From positions 1 to 64,000 of the forward strand of contig NZ_FMXM01000005.1 of assembly GCF_900103325.1 (NCBI RefSeq): DNA of 64,000 nt, read 5' to 3'. The notes under the pieces are model-generated. The model was not told the DNA's origin and searched no databases. It saw only the letters and a program-made list of their open reading frames with translations. The DNA is from Mesorhizobium qingshengii. Its GTDB lineage: Bacteria > Pseudomonadota > Alphaproteobacteria > Rhizobiales > Rhizobiaceae. The translations under genes were made by a program, and so were the position numbers. Below are positions 28,284-37,403 of the stretch, piece after piece (position 1 is the stretch's first letter; each line of letters begins with the position of its first letter).

Positions 28284-30410
28284 TCAGCTCAAAAGGTTGT
28301 GTTCGACAAGGTGCGCCCTGCCTGCAACCTTGAGCGCGAAGGCATAGGTATAGGCGATTTCCTCGAGCCTGGAAAACCGGCCGGATGCGCCGGCATGGCC
28401 GGAATCCATGTTGATCTTGAACAGCACCGGATTGCTGCCGCTTTTGCGCTCGCGCAGCCGCGCCACCCATTTGGCCGGTTCCCAATAGGTGACACGCGGG
28501 TCGGTGAGGCCGGCCAGCGCCAGGATCGGCGGATAGTCGAGCGCTGCGACATTGTCATAGGGCGAATAGGCGGCGATTGTCCGGTAGTCATCGGCTGACG
28601 CGATCGGATTGCCCCATTCCGGCCACTCCGGCGGTGTCAGCGGCAGGCTGGCGTCAAGCATGGTGGTGAGCACATCGACGAAGGGCACCTCGGCGATAAT
28701 GCCGCCGAAGCTTTCCGGCGCCATGTTGGCGATGGCGCCCATCAGCATGCCGCCGGCCGAACCGCCTTGTGCGATGATGCGGTCGTGGGACGTGTAGCGT
28801 TCCAGGACCAGATGGCGCGCGACGGCGATAAAATCGGTGAACGTGTTCATCTTGTTCTCCCGCTTGCCGTCGTCGTACCAGCCATAGCCCTTGTCCTTGC
28901 CGCCGCGGACGTGAGCGATGGCAAAGACAAAACCACGGTCGACCAGCGAGAACCAGTTGGTGTTGAACGCGGCCGGCACGGTGATGCCATAGGAACCGTA
29001 GCCATAGAGCAGGCAAGGGGCGGATCCATCCAGCGGCGTGTCGCGGTGGTGCAAAAGCGAGATAGGCACCAGTTCGCCATCGGCGGCAGGCGCCATCAGC
29101 CGCCTCGTGACGTAGAGATCCGGGTCGTGGCCTGAGGGCACTTCCTGGGTCTTCAGCAGCACCCGCTCGCGGGTGCGCATGTTGTAGTCGAACACCTGCG
29201 CCGGCGTCGTCATCGACGAGTAGGAAAAGCGCATGATCTCGGTGTCGTACTCATAGGAGCCTGACAGGCCGAGCGAGAAGGCCTCCTCGTCGAGAGACAG
29301 ATGATGCTCCTCGCCGCTGTTGCGGTCATGCACGACGATGCGCGGCAGGCCCTCCTTGCGTTCGAGCCGCACCATGTGGTCCTTAAAGCCGATCACCGAC
29401 AGGATCAGCCGGCCCGGCTCGTGCGGCACCAGCTCCTGCCAGTTGGCGCGAACCGGATCGCTCGCCGGCGCCGACATGATCTTGAAATCCTTGGCGCCGT
29501 CGGCATTGGTCAGGATGAAGAAGATGTCGCCGCCTTCTTCCAAATCGTACTGAAGCCCAATCTCGCGTGGCGAGACCAGCTTGGGTTCGGCAAACGGATC
29601 GCTGGCGCTCAACAGACGATATTCCGAAGTCTCGTGATCGTTGATGCCGATCATGATCCATTCGTTGGAACGCGTGCCGCCGACATTCATGAAGAAGCCG
29701 GGGTCGGTCTCCTCGTAGATCAGCCGGTCGCGGTCGGGGCTGTCTCCAAGCGCATGGAACAGCACCTTGGACGGGCGATGATTGGGATCGAGGCGGGTGT
29801 AGAAGAAGCCGTTATTGCCGGCATTCCAGACACCGGAGCCGCCGGTGTCGGGGATCTGGTCCGCAAGCTCCTTGCCGGCGGCAAGGTCGCGCACACGCAG
29901 CGTGTAGAATTCGGACCCCTTGTCGTCGAATGCCCATAGCAGTTTGCGATGGTCGGCCGAATGATCGACGCCACCGAGACGGAAATAGGCCTTGCCTTCG
30001 GCCTCGGCGTCGCCGTCGAGCAGGATCTGCTCGACACCGCCATCGCGCGGCATTCGGAAATAACGCGGCTGCTCACCGCCGAGCTTGAAGGATGAACCGT
30101 AGGCATAGGGGCCATCCTTCATCGGTACGGAAGAATCGTCTTCCTTGATGCGGCCCTTCATTTCCTTGAAAAGCTGCTTTTGCAGTTCGACCGTGTCGGC
30201 CATCAGCTTCGACTGGTAGGCGTTCTCGGCCTCGAGTTCCGCGCGAATCCCGGCATCGAGCAATGACGGATCCCTGAACATCTCCTGCCAGTTGTCGGCG
30301 CGCAGCCAGGCATAGTCATCGGTTCGCGTGATGCCGTGGTGGGTGTCGGACACTGGCCGTTTCTCGGGTACTGGCGGGCTGACGATCGGAAATGCGGAAG
30401 TCTTGGTCAT
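28284..30410 (-). CDS. ptrB: Oligopeptidase B (S9 prolyl oligopeptidase family)
   Basis: A 708-aa cytoplasmic serine peptidase cleaving short peptides after Arg or Lys. The N-terminal half is a beta-propeller (blades between about residues 80 and 410). The catalytic domain has the nucleophile motif GGSAGGMLMG, the preceding HVRGGKDKGYGWYDDGK typical of S9A, and the final His in NMDSGHAG. It is monocistronic, transcribed away from the SH3-like gene. Family assignment is firm; preference for basic residues is by homology. Confidence 0.93.
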   Translation of the reverse strand: MTKTSAFPIVSPPVPEKRPVSDTHHGITRTDDYAWLRADNWQEMFRDPSLLDAGIRAELEAENAYQSKLMADTVELQKQLFKEMKGRIKEDDSSVPMKDGPYAYGSSFKLGGEQPRYFRMPRDGGVEQILLDGDAEAEGKAYFRLGGVDHSADHRKLLWAFDDKGSEFYTLRVRDLAAGKELADQIPDTGGSGVWNAGNNGFFYTRLDPNHRPSKVLFHALGDSPDRDRLIYEETDPGFFMNVGGTRSNEWIMIGINDHETSEYRLLSASDPFAEPKLVSPREIGLQYDLEEGGDIFFILTNADGAKDFKIMSAPASDPVRANWQELVPHEPGRLILSVIGFKDHMVRLERKEGLPRIVVHDRNSGEEHHLSLDEEAFSLGLSGSYEYDTEIMRFSYSSMTTPAQVFDYNMRTRERVLLKTQEVPSGHDPDLYVTRRLMAPAADGELVPISLLHHRDTPLDGSAPCLLYGYGSYGITVPAAFNTNWFSLVDRGFVFAIAHVRGGKDKGYGWYDDGKRENKMNTFTDFIAVARHLVLERYTSHDRIIAQGGSAGGMLMGAIANMAPESFGGIIAEVPFVDVLTTMLDASLPLTPPEWPEWGNPIASADDYRTIAAYSPYDNVAALDYPPILALAGLTDPRVTYWEPAKWVARLRERKSGSNPVLFKINMDSGHAGASGRFSRLEEIAYTYAFALKVAGRAHLVEHNLLS

Positions 30411-30526
30411 TGCGTCTCGCTTTGGAAGTATCTTGAATGGCGAATGAACACGTCGATCAGCGCGGGTTCAAGAGCCGCAGCCTATCGGTTGTGTCGGCTC
30501 CGGGAGATGGGCCGGGAGGAGAGATG

Positions 30527-30895
30527 ATGACGATTTGTTCTCGGATTGCTGAGGCTCTCGCCGTTGCTTCGCTGGCTCTGGCTTCTGTCGGCCAGTCTCA
30601 TGCGACCGTATTCGCGGCTTGGCAAGTGGCCAATGTGCCGTTCGGCGACACGCTCAATGTGCGCAAATATCCCTCGGGGACATCCCAGAAACAGGCGGCA
30701 TACCCGAACGGGACCGTTCTGCAGATGACTGGACGATGCACCGGTGGGGTAAATCTGCTCGACATCGCCAATCAACCGGCGTGGCAGCAGGAACAGAAGG
30801 TTCGCTATCGCTGGTGCGAAGTTTGGCATGATCCGGCCAAGAACGGCGACTTCGTGACCGGCTGGGCCTATGGCAAGTACATCGCCCCCTATTGA
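30527..30895 (+). CDS. Small secreted SH3-like protein
   Basis: A 122-aa protein with a Sec signal peptide (cleavage likely near SHATVFA, about residue 27) and one bacterial SH3-like domain. LNVRKYPSGTSQ is the typical RxGPS-like start of such domains, and YRWCEVWHD with GWAYGKYIAPY closes it. These domains often bind cell-wall peptides. The start at 30527 is chosen because a GGGAGGA Shine-Dalgarno lies 6 nt upstream; an in-frame start at 30437 has no signal peptide at its N-terminus. Function unknown. Confidence 0.75.
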   Translation: MTICSRIAEALAVASLALASVGQSHATVFAAWQVANVPFGDTLNVRKYPSGTSQKQAAYPNGTVLQMTGRCTGGVNLLDIANQPAWQQEQKVRYRWCEVWHDPAKNGDFVTGWAYGKYIAPY

Positions 30896-31325
30896 TTGAC
30901 TGGCACCGCAGGCATGTCGCCTGATTGCTTGCCCGCGGCAGACATGCGGCAACCTGTGGTTTTGTCGAGAGATGCGAGCAACCAAGGTTGCCCGTGCGAT
31001 GACCAAGCAAAATCAAGCATTGAAACTTGCTTAGTGAGTTATCGCGAATGTAACGCATAGCTGACCTAACGTCAGCCGTTGCTCGTTTGGCGGGGGAAAT
31101 ATCGAGAAATTACATGGCGCACGAAAGATTGAAGCTGATCCGCGAACAATTGATCTACATCGTGCAATATAGCGCAACGGGAGAATTGACTTACTTGGTC
31201 CGCGGGCTCATTGATGTGCCCGCGACACGAATCGCAGAAATTCTACCTGCACGAAATTCGTGCTATGCCCTGTCTGCTAAAAAAAGGGCGCGGACCGAAG
31301 TAACACCTGTTGGGGCCTGAAGACC
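30896..31325. other. Long region upstream of mucR
   Basis: 430 bp before mucR, lower in GC than its surroundings. It has two small inverted repeats (GCAACC-AA-GGTTGC near 30977 and GCTGAC-CTAAC-GTCAGC near 31062). An open frame at 31114-31320 (ATGGCGCACGAA...) could encode a 68-aa peptide but has no recognisable family and a weak ribosome-binding site. MucR-type genes are typically autoregulated through AT-rich upstream DNA, which this region may provide. Confidence 0.4.
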
Positions 31326-31751
31326 ATGGATATTGTCGAAACACCTTCCAGAAACAGCGATGCGCTGATCGAGTTGACCGCCGATGTGGTGGCCGCCTAT
31401 GTCAGCAACAATCCGGTGCCGGTCGGCGAATTGCCGAACCTGATCGCCGATGTCCATGCCGCGCTTGGGCGCGTGGGCGGAACCGCCGAACAGCCGCCCG
31501 CGGACAAGCAAAAGCCGGCTGTCAACCCGAAGCGCTCGGTTCATGACGACTACATCGTTTGCCTCGAAGACGGCAAGAAGTTCAAGTCGCTGAAGCGCCA
31601 TTTGATGACCCACTATGACCTGACGCCCGATCAGTATCGCGAAAAGTGGAATCTCGATCCGACCTATCCGATGGTTGCTCCCAATTACGCCGCAGCCCGG
31701 TCCCAGCTTGCCAAGAAGATGGGTCTCGGCCGCAAGCGCAAGGCGCGCTAA
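31326..31751 (+). CDS. mucR: Ros/MucR-family transcriptional regulator
   Basis: A 141-aa prokaryotic zinc-finger regulator controlling exopolysaccharide, motility and surface traits in rhizobia. An N-terminal oligomerisation region (about 10-50) is followed by the finger with Cys79, Asp82, His92 and His96. The second metal ligand is Asp instead of Cys, as in Mesorhizobium loti Ml proteins described with a Cys-Asp-His2 site. The C-terminal block [18 protein letters not shown] and the basic end RKRKAR are family-typical. A good intrinsic terminator follows. It is one of several such paralogues expected in a Mesorhizobium genome. Confidence 0.93.
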   Translation: MDIVETPSRNSDALIELTADVVAAYVSNNPVPVGELPNLIADVHAALGRVGGTAEQPPADKQKPAVNPKRSVHDDYIVCLEDGKKFKSLKRHLMTHYDLTPDQYREKWNLDPTYPMVAPNYAAARSQLAKKMGLGRKRKAR

Positions 31752-31779
31752 TCGCTGCTTGCCAGATCGGATCGATCCC

Positions 31780-31802
31780 AACGGCGCCTTTGGGCGCCGT
31801 TT
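31780..31802 (+). terminator. Intrinsic terminator of mucR
   Basis: A 9-bp perfect stem, AACGGCGCC (31780-31788) pairing with 31793-31801, has the loop TTTG and is followed by TGATTTTC. It lies 28 nt after the mucR stop. Confidence 0.75.
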
Positions 31803-31855
31803 GATTTTCAAGGCGGTCGGCAAGACGGGGTGAAGAGGCCGAACTCGGCGGATGG

Positions 31856-32284
31856 TCAGGCGGCCTGCTTGAGCGCTGCCTCGGCGTCGCGCTTGATGCG
31901 CTTGACCATCGAGCGAAGACCATTGGCGCGCTGCGGCGAAAGGTGTTCGTCGAGACCGAGCTCCCTCAATGTGGCCTCCGCGTCGGTTTTCTCTATCTCG
32001 CTGGCGGTCCTTCCGGAAAACAGCGCCAGCATGATCGCCACCAGCCCACGCACGATATGGGCGTCCGAATCGCCGGTGAAGGTGATGACGGGATCGGTTC
32101 CCGGCCCCTGTTCGGTGGTCAGCCAGACCTGGCTGACGCAGCCAGGCACCTTGTTGGCGGCGTTGCGCTCCTCGTCCGGAAATGGCGGCAGCGCCTCGCC
32201 CAATTCGATCACATAGCGGTATCGGTCTTCCCAGTCCTCAAGGAACGAGAAGTCGTCGCGGATCGTCTGGATCGTGGTCGTCAT
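31856..32284 (-). CDS. sufE: SufE-family sulfur acceptor for Fe-S cluster assembly
   Basis: A 142-aa SufE/CsdE-type protein that takes persulfide sulfur from a cysteine desulfurase. The acceptor cysteine is in KVPGCVSQVW (about residue 49). The N-terminal FLEDWEDRYRYVIELGE and the later AHIVRGLVAIMLALFSGR are characteristic. The start at 32284 was chosen because it gives the canonical N-terminus; the frame is open upstream into the DUF5330 gene. The rest of the suf operon is not in the window. Confidence 0.92.
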   Translation of the reverse strand: MTTTIQTIRDDFSFLEDWEDRYRYVIELGEALPPFPDEERNAANKVPGCVSQVWLTTEQGPGTDPVITFTGDSDAHIVRGLVAIMLALFSGRTASEIEKTDAEATLRELGLDEHLSPQRANGLRSMVKRIKRDAEAALKQAA

Positions 32285-32384
32285 CACCCGGATATAGTCA
32301 CGCAACAGTGCCGCGTCACGGAAAAAACAAGGACACCGCGGGCGACGAGAGGGCAGACAACCCGCGGTGCGCCGTCGAGACGGC

Positions 32385-32738
32385 TCAATTCTGCGCCCGC
32401 AAGTTGACTGTGTCGGGCAAGACGATTTCTTCCGGCACGCTGCCGGTCGTCGTCGACGTGTCAGGACCCGCGGCGGATTTGTCGTCCAGCATCGCGGCCG
32501 CGATCTTGGCTGTTTCCTTGGCGCGGGCGGTGATGGTGTGCATCGCCGACTTGCCGGTTTCACAGACATCGGGCTTGCGCTCGCAAATCCCGGCGATGTC
32601 GCCAACTGCCTCGCGTGCCGCGAACAAGGCCTGGATCGGCCCAACGCTTTCGTGACCCGACTCGTCGGAACCGACACTCAGTGGCAGCGCCAGCAACACC
32701 AGCGAAAACCAGAAAGCCATTCTTATCAGGAAGAACAT
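32385..32738 (-). CDS. DUF5330-type small membrane/periplasmic protein
   Basis: A 117-aa protein with a hydrophobic N-terminus (FLIRMAFWFSLVLLALPL) acting as signal or anchor, followed by a soluble region with two cysteines in CERKPDVC. It fits the DUF5330 family of Rhizobiales, of unknown function. It lies 100 bp upstream of sufE on the same strand and is divergent from the sensor kinase gene. Confidence 0.75.
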   Translation of the reverse strand: MFFLIRMAFWFSLVLLALPLSVGSDESGHESVGPIQALFAAREAVGDIAGICERKPDVCETGKSAMHTITARAKETAKIAAAMLDDKSAAGPDTSTTTGSVPEEIVLPDTVNLRAQN

Positions 32739-33250
32739 GCCTTGCCTCTCGTCGTGACCGGATCATGCATCCATATGGCATGACCTCTTTTGTAGGCGGG
32801 ATATTGGCACACAGCCGCAAAGGACGGCTTGCAGGCAAAGCGAGAATTTTCCTCAAATTTTAGGCAAATTCGAAACGAACCGTTTTGCAATCGATTTGAT
32901 TCAGATCCGAATGATCTTCTTTACCTAATAGAAACCATCTATCCATCTGTTTTACAATGGTTTTCCGCAAAATGGCAGGGCGCCGGCGCGAGCTTTCATC
33001 GACGGACAGGTCGCGTCACTGAATAACCCTCCGTTTACTATGGCTGCATTTGCCCGGGCTTTCAGCCGTCGGCATCCCGATATTTGCCGCAGGCCGGGCC
33101 TTGGTCGGCCCTGCCTTATCCATTCCTTAAACGCTGGATGCGAATTTCAGAACCAACCAGAACAATCTGCAAAGCAGAGCTGTCCACGACGAGTGCGAGT
33201 GCATTGAGTTGAGTTCAATAAAGGCCAGATACGTTGAATTGCCTGGCGCG
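32739..33250. other. Intergenic region between DUF5330 and the sensor kinase gene
   Basis: About 470-510 bp, depending on the kinase start, relatively A/T-rich from 32860 to 32980. It probably holds divergent promoters. No RNA gene, strong hairpin or recognisable binding site was found. Confidence 0.5.
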
Positions 33251-35005
33251 ATGGCCGCTGGCTGCGAACGTATGGTTCATCCGTCCATCGTTGGACAGAG
33301 CGACCGCGAGCGCCAGCGCCGCTTCATCGGCGTCATGCTGGCTGCTCCTTTCTTTGCCGCGGGCGCCGCGGTCACGCTGGTCACTTCGGGCATGGGCGCC
33401 GCAGTGACCGTAGCCGCCATCTTTGCAGCCTTTGGTCTATGCTGGTTCATCGCCTTGCTGGTGGCGGCGACCGGCAAGATGGCTGTGGCGGCTCAGGTCG
33501 CCCTGGCGATAGCGGGCCTTGCCCTTGGCAGCCTGATCGCCGCCGCCGGCGGACTGAGCTCTCCTGTCGCCATGCTTGTCGTGGCGCTGCCGTTCGAAGC
33601 CTGGTGGATCGGTGCCTCGCGGCGCGCGGCGCTGTGGGGAGCCGTGTCGGCAGCGGTCGCCATTCTGGCTCAACCTCTGGCCGTTGCCGTGTTCCCGTTC
33701 GCAGGGGCGCAGATCGCCCCATGGCACTGGCTGCTGCCATTGGCCTGGGCGCTCACGCTGGTTCCGCGCATTTCGGCACTTCGCGACACGGCCGGCGCGG
33801 CGGATGTCGCGGACACGGCTGACCGGCTCGAAGACATCATCAATGCGGTGGTCCTGCGCGTCGCCCGCCATGGCGAGGTGCTGGACGCTTCCGCGAAGGC
33901 GCGTACGCTCTTGAAGCTGCCGCCTGAACTGTTGTCCGGAAACGGCCTCTTCGACCGCATCCACCTGTCGGATCGCGTCTCCTATCTCAGCGCATTGGCC
34001 GATATGCGCGACGGCGCGTTGTCGCGCCGGCTCGAATTGCGCATCAGGCTGCCTCAGAATGGCAACGGCCAGGCGGCCGACAACTATCGGCCGTTCTCGC
34101 TTGAACTGGTGCGGGGCGAAGAGAAGGTCGACGTCTTCACGCTTGTGCTGCGCGAGAATGACGAGATCGCCCGGCTGCGTGAGGATTTCGCGGCGGCCAA
34201 TGAGGCGGCCGCGTCCGCCGAGGTGGCGAAGGGACGTTTCCTGGCAGTGGTGAGCCATGAATTGCGCACGCCGTTGAATGCCATCATCGGCTTCTCGGAT
34301 ATGCTGCTGCACGAGATGTTCGGTGCCTTCAAGGATCCGCGCCAGAAGGAATATGTCGGCCTGGTGAGGGATTCGGGCCAGCACCTGCTTGCTGTCGTGA
34401 CCTCGATACTCGACGTGTCCAGGATTGAATCGGGCGTCTACGCGACCGAGCCCGAGCCGTTCCGGTTCTCGGAAGCGGTCGACATGTGCCAGTCCATGAT
34501 GCGGCTGCAGGCGCAGGCCAAAAACATCGATCTGCAAGCGCAGATCGCGCCGGATGCGGGCGACATCAATGCTGATCGGCGTGCCGTGCAGCAGATGCTC
34601 ATCAATCTCGTCTCCAATGCGATCAAGTTCACGCCGGAGGGCGGCGATGTCGTCATTGGCGCCAAGCGGATCGGTTCGCGCCTGCATTTCTGGGTCAGGG
34701 ACACCGGCATCGGCATCGCTGAAGAGGATTTCGCCAATCTCGGCAAGCCGTTCATGCAGATCCAGAACGACTATACCCGCCGTTTCGAGGGGACGGGTCT
34801 CGGCCTTTCGTTGGTGAAGGGCCTGGTGGCGCTACACGACGGCACGATGACCATCGAGAGCATGCCGGGCGAAGGCACCACGGTGACCATCAGCCTGCCG
34901 GTGAACGGACCGAAGGGGCGCCTGGCGGAGAAGGCCGGAGTGCTGACGATGCCGTTGGCCATGGGGAAAGAGGACAGAAATGGCTCGCTCCGCAAAACAG
35001 CCTAA
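33251..35005 (+). CDS. Membrane sensor histidine kinase, DivJ/PleC-like
   Basis: About 584 aa. Several transmembrane helices fill residues about 25-180, then a PAS-like region (about 195-300). The dimerisation/H-box is HELRTPLNAIIGFSDMLLHEMFG, with a following YVGLVRDSGQHLLAVV as in the DivJ/PleC/PdhS cell-cycle kinases. The ATPase has NLVSNAIKFTPEGG, the G1 box RDTGIGI and GTGLGLSLVKGLV. The start is uncertain: TTG 33209, ATG 33251 and ATG 33272 are all possible, and none has a strong ribosome-binding site. Its 3' end overlaps the next gene by 26 bp. A role in DivK phosphorylation is inferred from H-box similarity only. Confidence 0.85.
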   Translation: MAAGCERMVHPSIVGQSDRERQRRFIGVMLAAPFFAAGAAVTLVTSGMGAAVTVAAIFAAFGLCWFIALLVAATGKMAVAAQVALAIAGLALGSLIAAAGGLSSPVAMLVVALPFEAWWIGASRRAALWGAVSAAVAILAQPLAVAVFPFAGAQIAPWHWLLPLAWALTLVPRISALRDTAGAADVADTADRLEDIINAVVLRVARHGEVLDASAKARTLLKLPPELLSGNGLFDRIHLSDRVSYLSALADMRDGALSRRLELRIRLPQNGNGQAADNYRPFSLELVRGEEKVDVFTLVLRENDEIARLREDFAAANEAAASAEVAKGRFLAVVSHELRTPLNAIIGFSDMLLHEMFGAFKDPRQKEYVGLVRDSGQHLLAVVTSILDVSRIESGVYATEPEPFRFSEAVDMCQSMMRLQAQAKNIDLQAQIAPDAGDINADRRAVQQMLINLVSNAIKFTPEGGDVVIGAKRIGSRLHFWVRDTGIGIAEEDFANLGKPFMQIQNDYTRRFEGTGLGLSLVKGLVALHDGTMTIESMPGEGTTVTISLPVNGPKGRLAEKAGVLTMPLAMGKEDRNGSLRKTA

Positions 35006-35786
35006 GGCGGTCAAGCGTCGCAGCAGCGCCTTTCAGGATGGCGCGGTCGCGGTCGGTGGCATGATTTCGCGCAATCCTGTCTTGGTGGGCGGCTCGACGG
35101 CATTCCTGGTGACGCTGTTCTACGTTTCCGCGAACGCGTTGTGGTACCAGCCTTTCCCGCACGCCGGCGCATTCTTCGCGACGCGCAGCATCGAGGGTTT
35201 TCCGCATGCGGCGGCCGACGAACCGGAGACGACATTCAACATCGTGCGGCCAGGTGCTTCGCCGGCACCGGTCAAGGCTGATCCGGTGGTCGGGCAGGTG
35301 CAGGGCATACTGAAGGATCTCGATTTCTATTCCGGCACGGTCGACGGCATTTCAGGACCCAACACGCGCAAGGCCATCCAGGCCTATCAGCAGAAGGTCG
35401 GGCTCGACGCGTCCGGCGAGATCGACGCGCTGCTGCTGGATCAACTGGGCGCGACGCCGAAAACCGCTTCCGTCGTGCCGAGACCGCAACCACGCCCGGA
35501 TACGCCGGCCGCCGTTCCGGTGTCCTTGCAGACAAATACCGGGCAGACGGGTCAGGCGAATGCGGCCCAGACGAATGCCTCGACGCAGGGACCCGATCCC
35601 CGCATCGTCAAGATCCAGGCCGGGCTCAAGGCATTCGGCAATGACGACATGCAACTGGACGGCGTCGTTGGCGCCCGCACCAAGGCGGCGATCAAGGAAT
35701 TCCAGTCACTGTTCGGGCTGCCGCAGACCGGCGAGCCCGATGAGATCGTCTACGTCAAGATGCGCGAGATCGGCCTGACCAACTGA
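34980..35786 (+). CDS. Membrane-anchored protein with two peptidoglycan-binding domains
   Basis: A 268-aa protein. A basic N-terminus is followed by one transmembrane helix (VLVGGSTAFLVTLFYVSANAL). Two PG_binding_1 domains follow, the first around residues 100-155 (VQGILKDLDFYSGTVDGISGPNT) and the second around 205-265 (IQAGLKAFGNDDMQLDGVVGART), joined by a Pro/Gln/Thr-rich linker. The gene starts inside the kinase gene, so the two proteins are probably made together. A periplasmic peptidoglycan sensor paired with a cell-cycle-type kinase is an attractive reading but unproven. Confidence 0.85.
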   Translation: MARSAKQPKAVKRRSSAFQDGAVAVGGMISRNPVLVGGSTAFLVTLFYVSANALWYQPFPHAGAFFATRSIEGFPHAAADEPETTFNIVRPGASPAPVKADPVVGQVQGILKDLDFYSGTVDGISGPNTRKAIQAYQQKVGLDASGEIDALLLDQLGATPKTASVVPRPQPRPDTPAAVPVSLQTNTGQTGQANAAQTNASTQGPDPRIVKIQAGLKAFGNDDMQLDGVVGARTKAAIKEFQSLFGLPQTGEPDEIVYVKMREIGLTN

Positions 35787-35857
35787 CGGCTGAAACGACG
35801 GCTCGCCGAGCGCCGGAAATACCGATAGATAGCCCGCACGCCTTCCGGAGTTATCTC

Positions 35858-36205
35858 ATGCGCGTCACATCGGATCTGTGGGTCTCGGCCCTGTTGCGCC
35901 GAGTTTTCGGCGCCGGCGGATTTGCCGCCGTGGTCAAACGCGGCGCAACCGAAGCCGGCGCTGTTTTCGTCCTGGCGCGCGGCAGGTCGGGAGACATTGC
36001 CCTGTTCGGGCCGGCACCGCAGACGAGTTACGATTCGGCAAAGCCCGACGACCGCTTCTTCAGCCTTCTCGGCACCGGCGATGATGCCGTCGTGTTCGAC
36101 GCGAGATTGGAAAGGGAAAAGAAGTTCGATCCCGATATCTGGGTGGTCGAGATCGAGGCCGGTGCCGTTCCCGTCGAGGAGCTTATTTCCGTAAAGACGC
36201 CCTGA
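35858..36205 (+). CDS. DUF1491 family protein
   Basis: A 115-aa cytoplasmic protein of a family confined mostly to alphaproteobacteria. Recognisable stretches are LWVSALLRRVFGAGGFAAVVKRG, an internal GDIALFGPAPQ and the closing DPDIWVVEIE. Function unknown. Its last 23 bp overlap the 3' end of the convergent DUF2336 gene. Confidence 0.8.
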   Translation: MRVTSDLWVSALLRRVFGAGGFAAVVKRGATEAGAVFVLARGRSGDIALFGPAPQTSYDSAKPDDRFFSLLGTGDDAVVFDARLEREKKFDPDIWVVEIEAGAVPVEELISVKTP

Positions 36206-37214
36206 GGCCGGACAAGGCCGCCTCATCGTCATTGTTCGATGCCTTGCGGGTATCGTTGTTTGCGGGCGCGGCCTCGCGCACCAGTTTCGAAAGGGTTTCG
36301 GCCTTCCAGAGCCGTACCTTGTCGACGGCCGCATCGCGATGCAGCAGGCGGTAGCGGTCGAGGAAGGTGCGGATCGCTTGCGGATGCGGGAACTGGCTGG
36401 GATAGACGGCAACCGTGATCAGAAATGCCCGGTCCTCGCTGAGATCGAGCGAGCGCAGTGCCGCGAGCAGCGACGCGTAGTTCTGGTTGGCGGTAAGCGA
36501 TCGCGCGGTCGAGAAATCGATGTCGAGCGCGTCGGCGAGCGCGGTCTGGAAGAATGCGGCGTTTCCCGTCAGCGCTGTTTCGCGCAATTTCTTATAAGTG
36601 TCCGTGCCCGTGAAAGCACCGGCCTTTTGCGCCGCCGCCTCGTCGCCAATGCGCATCATGGACCGCAGCCTGCGCCGTGCATTTTCGGCGGCAATGCCGG
36701 GCAACTGTTCTCTCGTGACGTTGCCGGAGGCGGCCTCCGGGATCGCCGGCGTGATCTGGTTCGTGGCGTTCGCGTCCGGATCCCGCACCCGCACCAGGGT
36801 TGGCCGTTCAAGCACCCTGATCAGATCGGCAATGGTCGGGTTCAGATCCTTGCGGCGCGCAATGGCGCGCGCGTGGGGCAGGCCATGCCGCCCGATCAGC
36901 GCGATGAGATCGATGTCGCTGACAGCGCGCGAGCGAATGAGCAGGGGGGCGGCAATGTCGACCGGTTCCTCGCAGAGACGACGCACCAACGCGGCGGGGG
37001 CATATTCGCATTCGGAAAGGGCGGCTGCGACATAACGGCGTGATTCGACGGATACATTGTCGAACAGCGGTAGCGTCAGGTCCTCGAGCTGGCCGATCTC
37101 ACGGCGTGACGGGCGGGTGAGCGAGCAGAACGCCGACACCGCGGCGCGAAACAGCCTTTCGGCCTTTCCCGATTCCGTTCGTACCGCGATTTGCCTGAAG
37201 TCCGAAGATGACAC
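36183..37214 (-). CDS. DUF2336 family protein
   Basis: A 343-aa, mainly helical protein of the alphaproteobacterial DUF2336 family. It shows HEAT-like repeated helices, such as VSVESRRYVAAALSECEYAP then LVRRLCEEPVDIAAPLLIRS, the segment most typical of the family. No catalytic motif is visible and no signal peptide is present. Function unknown. Upstream of its start lie repeated GTTA(G/A)C elements including a CtrA-like spacing. Confidence 0.78.
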   Translation of the reverse strand: MSSSDFRQIAVRTESGKAERLFRAAVSAFCSLTRPSRREIGQLEDLTLPLFDNVSVESRRYVAAALSECEYAPAALVRRLCEEPVDIAAPLLIRSRAVSDIDLIALIGRHGLPHARAIARRKDLNPTIADLIRVLERPTLVRVRDPDANATNQITPAIPEAASGNVTREQLPGIAAENARRRLRSMMRIGDEAAAQKAGAFTGTDTYKKLRETALTGNAAFFQTALADALDIDFSTARSLTANQNYASLLAALRSLDLSEDRAFLITVAVYPSQFPHPQAIRTFLDRYRLLHRDAAVDKVRLWKAETLSKLVREAAPANNDTRKASNNDDEAALSGLRASLRK

Positions 37215-37300
37215 GAAGGATACGCCCGATACTCGACACAGACCTAGCCATGCTCGACCGGGACCATGTCGGTCGAGCGATTGCCAAGAACAAAGATCAA

Positions 37301-37331
37301 GTTAGCGATGATCCGTTAGCGCTCCGTTAAC
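37301..37331. promoter_or_regulatory. GTTA(G/A)C repeats with CtrA-like spacing
   Basis: GTTAGC occurs at 37301 and 37315 and GTTAAC at 37326. The last two give TTAG-N7-TTAA at 37316-37330, one base away from the CtrA consensus TTAA-N7-TTAA. The site lies between the divergent DUF2336 gene and a small plus-strand gene. Confidence 0.35.
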
Positions 37332-37403
37332 CCTCTGCCCTCCTTAATGACATTTGGAGGCGTTGCGTTGTGCTCCGGGGAAACCGAGAGGAATGCGCGA
37401 ATC

